This document shows positions 1 to 6,894 of a stretch of 11,918 nt of DNA, one piece after another. Where the stretch lies: contig DMLH01000044.1 of assembly GCA_003453435.1 (NCBI GenBank), positions 1 through 11,918 on the forward strand. Reading direction: 5' to 3'. This DNA is from Clostridiales bacterium. GTDB taxonomy: Bacteria > Bacillota > Clostridia > Christensenellales > UBA1242. Within the stretch, counting starts at the first letter, position 1, and every line of letters starts with the position of its first letter. The notes beneath the pieces were generated by a model. That model was given only the letters and a program-made list of their open reading frames with translations. It ran no database searches and had not been told where the DNA came from. Both the position numbers and the translations under genes were made by a program.

Positions 1-194
1 ATTTGCCTGTTTATATTGCTTTCACTTATCGTATCAAAATCTACAAGTGTAATTTCACCAATGCCCGACCTTGCAAGCATTTCAACAACATATCCACCAA
101 CTCCACCAACACCAAAAACAATTACTTTTTTTGACGCTAGTTTATTGAAATTTTCTTCACCTATAAGTGCAATTGTTCTTTCGTTAAAACTCAT
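1..194 (-). CDS. tcdA: tRNA threonylcarbamoyladenosine dehydratase, N-terminal part (ThiF/E1-like), cut by window edge
   Basis: Only the first 64 residues are in the window; the gene runs off the left edge. The fragment begins MSFNERTIALIGEENF and continues with the Rossmann nucleotide-binding loop GVGGVGGYVVEMLARSG (about residues 28-44), then LVDFDTISESNINRQ. That is the layout of the ATP-binding half of ThiF/MoeB/HesA E1-like enzymes. The opening pattern RT-x-x-LIGEE followed by the GVGGVG loop is most like TcdA (CsdL/YgdL), which uses ATP to cyclise t6A37 of ANN-decoding tRNAs to ct6A. The ATG at 192-194 was chosen because GGAGAT lies just upstream. It starts 65 bp after hslU on the same strand, and no terminator is seen between them, so co-transcription is likely. 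Codon-level placement is certain. The choice of TcdA over another ThiF-family member is probable, because the C-terminal half is missing. Confidence 0.78.
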   Translation of the reverse strand, partial: MSFNERTIALIGEENFNKLASKKVIVFGVGGVGGYVVEMLARSGIGEITLVDFDTISESNINRQ

Positions 195-259
195 ATTATC
201 TCCATTTGTATAGTTTGTGTTTAGTTTTTGATTTGTTTAAGAATTTGCATTATCACTTA

Positions 260-1561
260 TTACAAAATATATTTTTTAAGGTCTTTACTCTTAATTAGTT
301 TGCTCATTGCTTTTTCAACAAATGCTTTGTCAACTACGACTTCTTTTTCAATATCACCAGAAGCCTCGTAGTTGATGTCTTCAAGCACTTTTTCAAGAAT
401 TGTGTTTAAACGCCTTGCACCAATATTTTCGCTTGTTAAATTTTGTTCCTCTGCAAGTTCTGCAATTTCTTCTAAAGCATCATTAGTAAACTTTAAGTCA
501 ACTTTATCAACTTTAAGCAGGCTTTGATACTGCTTTATTGTTGCATTTTTAGGCTCGGTTAAAATTCTAACAAAATCTGCCTTTGTTAAGTTGTCTAGTT
601 CCACTCTTATAGGAAAACGTCCTTGTAGTTCTGGTATTAAATCATCAACTTTTGAAACGTGAAAGGCACCTGCCGCCATAAACAAAATGTAATCGGTTTT
701 AACAACGCCATATTTTGTTGTGACTGATGTTCCTTCAACAAAAGGAAGTAAATCTCTTTGCACGCCTTCTCTTGAAACATCTGGACCTTTGCTGTTTTCT
801 TTGCTTGCAATTTTATCAATTTCGTCAATAAAAATTATGCCTTCTTGTTCAACTCTTTCAATTGCCTCAGCATTAACACCATCAAGGTCTAAAAGCTTTT
901 CACTTTCTTCGTCTGCAATTATCTGCTTTGCTTCTTTAATTGTTACTTTTCTGCGTTTTTTACGGCCTGGAAACATACCATCAAAAATGCTACCTAAACT
1001 AATTTCTGCATTACCTGTTGAAAGCATTTCAATGTTTTTTGGCTGTTCTTTAACGTCAATTTCAATGTACTCAGCATCGTAATTACCTTGTTGAAGTTCT
1101 GCCATAATGCGCTGCCTATCTAAATTTTCATCAACACCTTCAATTTTTTTGTTGGGATATATAATGTTAAATAATTTTTCATTAACAATTCTTTCAACTT
1201 TTGATTTAACTGCTTTAAGTTTTTCATCTTTAACCATTCTAACCGCAACATCAATAAGGTCACGAATCATACTTTCACAGTCTCTGCCAACATAGCCAAC
1301 CTCAGTAAATTTTGTTGCTTCAATTTTAACAAATGGTGCGTTAACAAGTTTAGCAAGACGTCTCGCAATTTCTGTTTTACCAACACCCGTTGGGCCCTTT
1401 AAGATGATATTTTTTGGCATTATGTCTTCTCTTTCTTGCGCAGAAAGTTTACTTCTTCTATATCTATTTCTAAGTGCAACGGCAACAGCTTTTTTTGCCT
1501 CTTCTTGACCAATTATATATTTATCAAGTTCTGCAACAATTTCTTTTGGTGTTAAATTCAT
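260..1561 (-). CDS. hslU: HslU (ClpY), ATPase/unfoldase subunit of the HslVU protease
   Basis: AAA+ unfoldase that forms a hexameric ring, unfolds substrates with ATP and threads them into the HslV peptidase in the cytoplasm. The protein is 433 residues. It shows Walker A GPTGVGKT (56-63), the pore-loop GYVG (89-92), a variable I-domain (about 110-240), Walker B IIFIDEID (242-249) and sensor-2 GARR (381-384). The extreme C-terminus is DLKKYIL; in this family that tail inserts between HslV subunits and activates them. A longer reading from TTG at 1576 is possible, but that stretch is the Shine-Dalgarno itself (AGGAGG at 1568-1573), so I take the ATG at 1559-1561, giving MNLTPKEIV. Only one base separates it from the hslV stop, so the two are almost certainly translationally coupled. 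In Bacillus codY usually follows hslU; here a tcdA-like gene does. Identity is very secure. Confidence 0.97.
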   Translation of the reverse strand: MNLTPKEIVAELDKYIIGQEEAKKAVAVALRNRYRRSKLSAQEREDIMPKNIILKGPTGVGKTEIARRLAKLVNAPFVKIEATKFTEVGYVGRDCESMIRDLIDVAVRMVKDEKLKAVKSKVERIVNEKLFNIIYPNKKIEGVDENLDRQRIMAELQQGNYDAEYIEIDVKEQPKNIEMLSTGNAEISLGSIFDGMFPGRKKRRKVTIKEAKQIIADEESEKLLDLDGVNAEAIERVEQEGIIFIDEIDKIASKENSKGPDVSREGVQRDLLPFVEGTSVTTKYGVVKTDYILFMAAGAFHVSKVDDLIPELQGRFPIRVELDNLTKADFVRILTEPKNATIKQYQSLLKVDKVDLKFTNDALEEIAELAEEQNLTSENIGARRLNTILEKVLEDINYEASGDIEKEVVVDKAFVEKAMSKLIKSKDLKKYIL

Positions 1562-1562
1562 A

Positions 1563-2099
1563 TTAAACCTCCTCAACAGTTATGTGATGATTTGTAAATA
1601 TACAAATATTTCCTGCTATATTTAATGCTTTTTCGGCAATTTCTCTTGCAGAAAGCTTTGTGTTTTCCATAAGTGCAATTCCTGCAGAAAGTGCATAATT
1701 CCCACCACTTCCAATTGCACAAACTCCGCCATCTGGCTCGATAACTTCACCATTTCCTGAAATCATAAACAAGTTATCCTTGTCCGCAACAATCATAAGT
1801 GCTTCTAGTTTTCTCATTATTTCATCGTTTCTAAACTGAAGCGCAAGTTCGACTGCACTTCTCATTAAATTACCACTAAACTTATTAAGCATATCTTCAA
1901 ATCTGTTGCAAAGCGAAAATGCATCTGCAACACCGCCAGCAAAACCAATAACAACTTTGTCGTCATAAATTCTTCTTACTTTAACAGCATTATTTTTCAT
2001 AACAACATTTTGTCCCATTGTTACTTGTCCATCGCCAGCAATAGCAGTTTTACCATCTCTTTTAACTGCAACTATTGTTGTTCCTCTAAATTGTTCCAT
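1563..2099 (-). CDS. hslV: HslV (ClpQ), proteolytic subunit of the HslVU protease
   Basis: Threonine peptidase that stacks as two hexamers and degrades proteins fed by HslU. The 178-residue protein starts MEQFRGTTIVAV. In HslV the N-terminal Thr is the nucleophile, so the first six residues (MEQFRG) should be a short propeptide removed to expose TTIVAV, as in related Bacillota proteins; removal is inferred. Also visible are AIAGDGQ, which holds the conserved Asp 17 residues into the mature chain, the VRR segment, GFAGG, and AIGSGGNYA near the active site. The start at 2099 is set by AAGGAG (2106-2111) six bases upstream; an earlier in-frame Met at 2117 precedes that signal and is rejected. 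The start overlaps the trmFO stop by 14 bp, and the TAA stop lies 1 bp before hslU. The xerC/codV gene usually found between trmFO and hslV in Bacillus is absent. Confidence 0.96.
   Translation of the reverse strand: MEQFRGTTIVAVKRDGKTAIAGDGQVTMGQNVVMKNNAVKVRRIYDDKVVIGFAGGVADAFSLCNRFEDMLNKFSGNLMRSAVELALQFRNDEIMRKLEALMIVADKDNLFMISGNGEVIEPDGGVCAIGSGGNYALSAGIALMENTKLSAREIAEKALNIAGNICIFTNHHITVEEV
1568..1573 (-). promoter_or_regulatory. Shine-Dalgarno of hslU inside the hslV 3' end
   Basis: AGGAGG on the minus strand, six bases before the hslU ATG at 1561 and within the last codons of hslV. It excludes the longer TTG-initiated hslU reading and suggests that ribosomes finishing hslV re-initiate on hslU. 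Confidence 0.85.
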
Positions 2100-3393
2100 T
2101 TTTGTCTCCTTTAACATAATTTTTTATTTCTTCAAGAGCAATTTTAGCCCTTTCAAGTTTTTCCTCGCCATTGTTTACTATTATCCCCCAATTAGAGTTC
2201 ATTGGTTGAAATCTATTTTCATTTGCCGATGAAATATAATTAGGAAGTGAACCAATTGCAGTTTTGCCAGAAAACTCTACAAAAGGCTCTTTATTTAGCA
2301 TATTTGCCATATTTATAGCAGAATATAGCCCACTTGAAATGCTTTCAACATATCCTTCAACACCACTAAGTTGGCCAGCAATAAAAACATTTGGATATTT
2401 TTTAAGTTGATAAAACTTATTTAAGTGTTTTGGTGCATTAATATATGAATTTCTGTGCATTTCTCCATATCTAATAAATTCTGCATTTTTTAGGGCTGGT
2501 ATTAGCGAAAATATACGTTTCTGCTCTACATATAACATATTTGTTTGGCAACCAACAAGATTGTATAAATCGTTTAAATTGCTTTCTTTTCTTAGTTGTA
2601 AACAAGCATAAGGCATTTTGCCAGTTTTGGGGTCGATTAAACCCTTTGGTTTAAGTATTCCAAACAAAAGCGTTTTGAATCCTCTTTTTGCACTAACTTC
2701 AATTGGCATGCAACTTTCAAAAACTTTTTTGTTTTCAAAATCTTTTAAGTCAACCACTTTGGCTTTAATAAGTTCGTCATAAAATGCAGAATATTCTTCT
2801 TTATTCATTGGGCAATTGATGTAATCACCATCGCCTTCACCTTTATCGTATCTATTTGCAATAAAGTAACAATTTTCGTCTAAACTGCGTTTGCTAACTA
2901 TTGGGGCAATCGCATCAAAGAAATAGCAGTCATCGTCGCCCAAAACTTCTTTTAAATTTTTAAACAACACTTCTTCGGTTAATGGGCCTGTTGCAATTAT
3001 TGTAGGTTCATTAAAATCTATGCTTTCCACACATTCGTTAAAAATTTTAATATTTGGCATTGATTTTAAAGTTTCTGTAATTTCTTTTGCAAATAACTCC
3101 CTATCAACACTAAGCGCAGAGCCACTTGGCACGCTGACTTTGTCTGCAACTTTGATAACAAGACTGTCAAGTTCTCTTAGTTCTTGCTTTAAAAGACCGC
3201 ATGAATTATTAAGTTCATTGCTTTTTAGCGAGTTACTACAAACGAGTTCGGCAAAATTAGGGTTTGTGTGTGCCGGGCTGAATTTATATGGCTTTTGTTC
3301 GTATATTTCAACCAAAAAACCGCGTTTTGCAAGTTGATAACTTGCCTCTGCACCAGCAAGACCACAACCAATAACTTTTACTTTTTTAGTCAT
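2086..3393 (-). CDS. trmFO: Folate/FAD-dependent tRNA (uracil-54-C5)-methyltransferase TrmFO
   Basis: Flavoprotein that makes m5U (ribothymidine) at position 54 of the tRNA T-loop, using methylenetetrahydrofolate as carbon donor and reduced FAD. The protein is 435 residues, a typical TrmFO length. It opens with the FAD-binding Rossmann motif VIGCGLAGAEASYQLAKRG (7-25). AELVCSNSLKS contains Cys52, and FESCMPIEVSAKRG contains Cys228; these align with the two Cys residues known to be important in the Bacillus enzyme. The C-terminal half has AGQLSGVEGYVES and SSGLYSAINMA, typical of the GidA/TrmFO fold. The ATG at 3391-3393 is preferred to earlier in-frame codons because the family begins right before the Rossmann strand and a GGTGA motif lies five bases upstream. 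The start overlaps the topA stop by 8 bp, and the TAG stop overlaps the hslV start by 14 bp. The older name is gid. Confidence 0.96.
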   Translation of the reverse strand: MTKKVKVIGCGLAGAEASYQLAKRGFLVEIYEQKPYKFSPAHTNPNFAELVCSNSLKSNELNNSCGLLKQELRELDSLVIKVADKVSVPSGSALSVDRELFAKEITETLKSMPNIKIFNECVESIDFNEPTIIATGPLTEEVLFKNLKEVLGDDDCYFFDAIAPIVSKRSLDENCYFIANRYDKGEGDGDYINCPMNKEEYSAFYDELIKAKVVDLKDFENKKVFESCMPIEVSAKRGFKTLLFGILKPKGLIDPKTGKMPYACLQLRKESNLNDLYNLVGCQTNMLYVEQKRIFSLIPALKNAEFIRYGEMHRNSYINAPKHLNKFYQLKKYPNVFIAGQLSGVEGYVESISSGLYSAINMANMLNKEPFVEFSGKTAIGSLPNYISSANENRFQPMNSNWGIIVNNGEEKLERAKIALEEIKNYVKGDKNGTI

Positions 3394-5542
3394 AATTTTC
3401 ACCGCTAACTGCATTGCTTGCACTTTTAGTTTCTGTATTTTGTACCTGTTTTTTTATTATCTGCTTGTAATCACAACTCTCGTTGCTACAATGCTTAATT
3501 ATATTATTTTTTGTCTCGTGTTGAACTAAATGACAGTCACATTGTGGGCATTTTTCATCAAGTGGTAAATCCCAACTTATGAATTTACAGTCTGTGTAGT
3601 CCTCACAAGCATAATATAATTTTCCTTTTTTGCTTATCTTTTCCAAAACATTTTTACCACACTTTGGACATTTTGAAACCACTTTACTTTTTTCTTGCAA
3701 TTTTTTTATATTTTTACACTTTGGATAATTTGGACAAGCCAAAAACTTTCCAAATTTTCCATTTTTTATAACCATCATTGCGCCACATTTGTCACAAACA
3801 ACGTCACTTACAACAGGTGCTTCTTTTTCTACAAATGATGAACTATCTCCATTTGCAACCTTAAGTTGTGGCAAAAACATATCATAAAAACTGCTTATAA
3901 TGTTGTGCCAATCCTCTTTTTTTGTTGCGATTTGGTCAAGTTTATCTTCCATTACTGCAGTAAAATCTACGTTAATAATAGGTGAAAAATATTTTTGCAA
4001 CAGATCTGTGACATCAAACCCTAGTTGAGTTGGTTTTAAGGACTTTCCTTCCTTTTCAACATATTTTCTTGTGCTTAAAATTGTAATTGTTGGTGTATAT
4101 GTTGCAGGTCTTCCAATTCCATTTTCTTCCATGGCTTTTATTAATGTTGATTCTGTGTATCTTGGAAGTGGCTTTGTAAATTTTTGTTCGGGTAAAAGTT
4201 CTAATAAGTTTAATCTATCACCAACGGTCAATTCGGGCAATTTTGCCTCTGTTTGTTCTTCTTCATCTTGTTTTTTGTAATCCTGATAAATTGCAGTATA
4301 ACCCGGGAATTTTGGTGTTTTTCCGGTGACTTTAAACTGACAATCGTTGCATTCAATTTCTGCAACAACTGAGTTATATGTGGCTTCTGCCATTTGGCTT
4401 GCAAAGAACCTTTCATAAATTAATTTGTAAAGTTTATAATTTGAAGGTGACAAATATTGTTTTACACTTTCTGGGCTAATTTCAAAATGAGCAGGCCTTA
4501 TGGCTTCGTGGGCGTCTTGCACATTTTCGCCCTTACTTTTGTAAACATTTGGTTTTGCTGGATAATAGTCGCTACCAAATTTTTCAATAATATATTTTTT
4601 TGCGTTAATTCTTGCTTCATCGCTAACTCTAACGGAGTCGGTTCTAATATATGTTACAAGCGCTATTTTTCCATCTTTTCCAAGTTCAACACCTTCATAA
4701 AGTTCCTGTGCACAAGCAGTTACTTGTTTAAGTGACATGCCAAGTTTATTTATGGCATCTTGTTGCATTGAACTTGTTGTGAAAGGTGCAGGTGCATGGC
4801 TTTTTGATACTGTTTTTTTAACAGATTTTACAAGCCAATCGCCATCTTTTAAGTGGTTTAGCACTCTATCCATCATACCTTTGTTATTAAGTTTAATTTT
4901 TTTGTTTGTTATTGTGTTTAAATTTGCTTTAAACTTTGGTTTTAAATTTTCTTTTTGTAATTTTGCGCCAAGAGACCAATATTCTTCTGGCACAAAGTTT
5001 AAAATTTCCCTTTCTCTATCAACAACAAGTTTAAGCGCAACGCTTTGAACTCTGCCAGCGCTTAATCTATTAGCGATTTTTTTACACAAAATTGGAGATA
5101 TTTTATATCCCACAAGCCTATCAAGAACTCTTCTTGCTTGCTGAGCATCAAACATGTCTTTATCTAAGCATCTTGGTTTGGCAATTTCCGATAAAATGAC
5201 CTCTTTTGTGATACTGTTAAACTCAACTCTATTTTTTTTAGACATATCTAAGCCTAAAATTGTTGCAACGTGCCATCCAATTGCCTCACCTTCTCTATCA
5301 GGGTCGGTTGCAATGTATATTTCATCCGCCTTTTTTGCTTTTTCTTTAAGCCTATTAATTGTGTTAAGTTTATCTTCCCTATTTTCATATTTAGGTTCAA
5401 AACCGTTTTTTATGTCAACGCCAAGGCTTTTTTCAGGTAAATCCCTAATATGTCCACCTGTGGCAAAAACTTCCCAATCTTTACCTAAATACTTTTTTAT
5501 TGTATCAACTTTTCCAGCACTTTCAATAATTAGTAATTTCAT
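3386..5542 (-). CDS. topA: DNA topoisomerase I (type IA)
   Basis: Relaxes negatively supercoiled DNA by cutting one strand through a 5'-phosphotyrosine link, which balances gyrase and suppresses R-loops. The protein is 718 residues. The TOPRIM domain begins at the N-terminus with LLIIESAGK (catalytic Glu7) and the acidic triad in ATDPDREGEA (Asp80, Asp82, Glu84). The catalytic tyrosine is Tyr298 in TYIRTDS, and HEAIRP (345-350) and GIGRPATY (476-483) complete the gate. The tail carries three C4-type zinc ribbons: Cys583/586/603/609, Cys625/628/646/652 and a third, more irregular one from Cys665 to Cys690 with an extra Cys670. The ATG at 5540-5542 is chosen for GGAGG three bases upstream and because MKLLIIESAGK is the canonical start; the longer reading from 5599 runs through leader DNA. 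It has its own promoter and hairpin leader, and it leads the topA-trmFO-hslV-hslU run. Confidence 0.98.
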   Translation of the reverse strand: MKLLIIESAGKVDTIKKYLGKDWEVFATGGHIRDLPEKSLGVDIKNGFEPKYENREDKLNTINRLKEKAKKADEIYIATDPDREGEAIGWHVATILGLDMSKKNRVEFNSITKEVILSEIAKPRCLDKDMFDAQQARRVLDRLVGYKISPILCKKIANRLSAGRVQSVALKLVVDREREILNFVPEEYWSLGAKLQKENLKPKFKANLNTITNKKIKLNNKGMMDRVLNHLKDGDWLVKSVKKTVSKSHAPAPFTTSSMQQDAINKLGMSLKQVTACAQELYEGVELGKDGKIALVTYIRTDSVRVSDEARINAKKYIIEKFGSDYYPAKPNVYKSKGENVQDAHEAIRPAHFEISPESVKQYLSPSNYKLYKLIYERFFASQMAEATYNSVVAEIECNDCQFKVTGKTPKFPGYTAIYQDYKKQDEEEQTEAKLPELTVGDRLNLLELLPEQKFTKPLPRYTESTLIKAMEENGIGRPATYTPTITILSTRKYVEKEGKSLKPTQLGFDVTDLLQKYFSPIINVDFTAVMEDKLDQIATKKEDWHNIISSFYDMFLPQLKVANGDSSSFVEKEAPVVSDVVCDKCGAMMVIKNGKFGKFLACPNYPKCKNIKKLQEKSKVVSKCPKCGKNVLEKISKKGKLYYACEDYTDCKFISWDLPLDEKCPQCDCHLVQHETKNNIIKHCSNESCDYKQIIKKQVQNTETKSASNAVSGENYD

Positions 5543-5563
5543 AATCCTCCAACAAAAGTAGAT

Positions 5564-5590
5564 GAGTTTTACTGTTGTTTTATAAAACTC
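5564..5590 (-). promoter_or_regulatory. Hairpin in the topA 5' leader
   Basis: A perfect 8-bp inverted repeat, GAGTTTTA at 5564-5571 and TAAAACTC at 5583-5590, with an 11-base loop. It lies between the proposed topA promoter and the topA Shine-Dalgarno (5546-5550). On the transcript it ends 13 bases before GGAGG and has no U-run after it, so it is not an intrinsic terminator. It could stabilise the mRNA 5' end or bind a regulator; function is unknown. Confidence 0.5.
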
Positions 5591-5611
5591 AAAAAACACA
5601 AATGTATATCT

Positions 5612-5640
5612 ATTTTAATTATTAAATATATTTTTGTAAA
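5612..5640 (-). promoter_or_regulatory. Predicted housekeeping-sigma promoter of topA
   Basis: On the minus strand, -35 TTTACA (5635-5640), a 17-base spacer and -10 TAAAAT (5612-5617); each hexamer differs from consensus at one position. A transcript would start near 5605 and carry a leader of about 60 bases that includes the 5564-5590 hairpin. The gap from dprA (5543-5670) has no terminator, so read-through from dprA may add to expression. Confidence 0.65.
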
Positions 5641-5670
5641 ATGATTTTAACTTAATTTTGAATTTTTATG

Positions 5671-6756
5671 TCAATTTTTGCAATAATAGTTTCCGCTTAA
5701 TTTTTTTACAAAACCATTTAATTCCATAGTTGTTAATAAAGTTAATAGCCTTTTAGTTTCTATTTTTGTTTTGATTTGTATTTCATCAAAGTGCATTTCA
5801 CCATCTAAAACATTAAAAATTGCTTGTTCTTCAAATGATAACTGAAAATTGCTTATTTGTGGTTTATAAGAATTTATAAGGTGTAAATCTTCAATAATAT
5901 CATCCGGTGAAAGTGCAATTGCACCTTGGCAAGATTTTAATATTGCATTTGTGCCAGAACTTGCAAAACTAGTAATTTCGCCCGGAACTGCATATAAATC
6001 AATGCCATAATCAAGACAATAATTTTTTGTATGCATTGTTCCACTTTTTTGTGATGCTTCTGTTATAAGAACAGCACGAGATAAACCTGCAATAATTCTA
6101 TTTCTAACAGGATAATGATAATGTGCTGGCCCAACCTCTGGTCTATATTCGGTAATGACAAGCCCATTTTGCTCAATTTGCTTTTCAAGTTCGAAATTTC
6201 GTGGTGGATAAATGTGTTCAAAGCCACTGCCCATAACAGCAATGGTTTTGCCTTTTACACTTAATGCACTACTGTGGGCAATACTGTCAACTCCATCCGC
6301 AAGACCACTAACGATTGTTGCACCAGAACTTGCAAGGGCTTTTGCAAATTTTTCTGTCACTTGTCTGCCATAAATTGTTGGTTTTCGTGTTCCAACAATG
6401 CCTACACAGGCAGTTTTTAGTAACGAAATATCACCTTTATAATACAATAACAATGGTCTATCGGGATAGTTGAAAAATTGTTGTGGATATTTATCGTTTA
6501 AATATGTTAAAACCCTAATTCCTTTACTTTCAAGATTCACAATTTCATTATTCAAAAATTGCTCGTCCAACATATAACACATTTTGTCGAATTGTTCTGC
6601 TGTGACAATATCTTTCAACTTATCATAACTTTTTTTAAACTTATCAAATACCTCACTTGGATCATCAAAAATTGAAAGAATTTCTTCTTTCTTTTTTAAT
6701 GTTAAAAATTCAAATAAATCAAGCCAAATTATTGTTCTGTCGCTTTTTGTATACAT
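5671..6756 (-). CDS. dprA: DNA-processing protein DprA (Smf), RecA loader in transformation
   Basis: Binds incoming single-stranded DNA in the cytoplasm, protects it and loads RecA during natural transformation; it is also widespread in species not known to transform. The 361-residue protein has the usual three parts. The first is a helical N-terminal region (about 1-110). The second is a Rossmann-like core with VGTRKPTIYG (121-130), SGLADGVDSIAH (150-161), IAVMGSG (172-178), YPVRNRIIAGLS (215-226; FP is commoner than YP at the first two positions) and the SGT loop (238-240), ending in YAVPGE. The third is a C-terminal winged-helix-like segment (about 305-361). The ATG at 6754-6756 has AAGGAA six bases upstream. 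The stop is TGA. It follows comM after 138 bp that hold three copies of a 12-bp repeat and an inverted repeat, so it may have its own control. Confidence 0.95.
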   Translation of the reverse strand: MYTKSDRTIIWLDLFEFLTLKKKEEILSIFDDPSEVFDKFKKSYDKLKDIVTAEQFDKMCYMLDEQFLNNEIVNLESKGIRVLTYLNDKYPQQFFNYPDRPLLLYYKGDISLLKTACVGIVGTRKPTIYGRQVTEKFAKALASSGATIVSGLADGVDSIAHSSALSVKGKTIAVMGSGFEHIYPPRNFELEKQIEQNGLVITEYRPEVGPAHYHYPVRNRIIAGLSRAVLITEASQKSGTMHTKNYCLDYGIDLYAVPGEITSFASSGTNAILKSCQGAIALSPDDIIEDLHLINSYKPQISNFQLSFEEQAIFNVLDGEMHFDEIQIKTKIETKRLLTLLTTMELNGFVKKLSGNYYCKN

Positions 6757-6777
6757 TTTATTTTCCTTTTATTATTT

Positions 6778-6890
6778 TTGCATAATACTTAATTTCATCA
6801 GTAATTCCGTACTATCTTTTGCATAGTACTGTTTGGTTTGTTGGTAAATGTCAGTTTTGTTTTTATAACAAATAAATATTGCATAGTACT
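6778..6890. repeat. Three copies of a 12-bp element upstream of dprA
   Basis: The plus-strand word TTGCATAGTACT occurs exactly at 6819-6830 and 6879-6890. A one-mismatch copy, TTGCATAATACT, lies at 6778-6789. On the dprA coding strand it reads AGTAYTATGCAA. The central copy also forms one arm of a perfect inverted repeat, GTACTAT at 6809-6815 and ATAGTAC at 6823-6829. The whole set sits in the 138-bp gap between comM and dprA. No convincing -35/-10 pair or terminator is seen in this gap. The copies could be binding sites for a regulator, or a small local repeat without function. Confidence 0.6.
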
Positions 6891-6894
6891 GGCA

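Noticed and set aside
16..213. 65-residue plus-strand frame opposite tcdA
   Set aside because: The minus strand encodes a clear E1-like nucleotide-binding loop with a Shine-Dalgarno; the plus frame is Ser/Thr/Pro/Ile-rich shadow.
1562..1576. hslU start at TTG 1576
   Set aside because: Those codons are the AGGAGG ribosome-binding site of the ATG at 1561, and the family begins with MNLTPKEIV-like sequence.
5154..5561. 135-residue plus-strand frame opposite topA
   Set aside because: It is a shadow of the TOPRIM-encoding part of topA; no Shine-Dalgarno, low-complexity Ser/Leu composition.
5671..6756. Mollicutes genetic code (TGA as Trp)
   Set aside because: dprA ends at TGA at full family length, Trp positions use TGG, and no core gene needs TGA read-through.
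6856..6872. Terminator after comM (TTTGTT/AACAAA hairpin)
   Set aside because: Only six weak A/T-rich pairs and no T-run on the minus strand.
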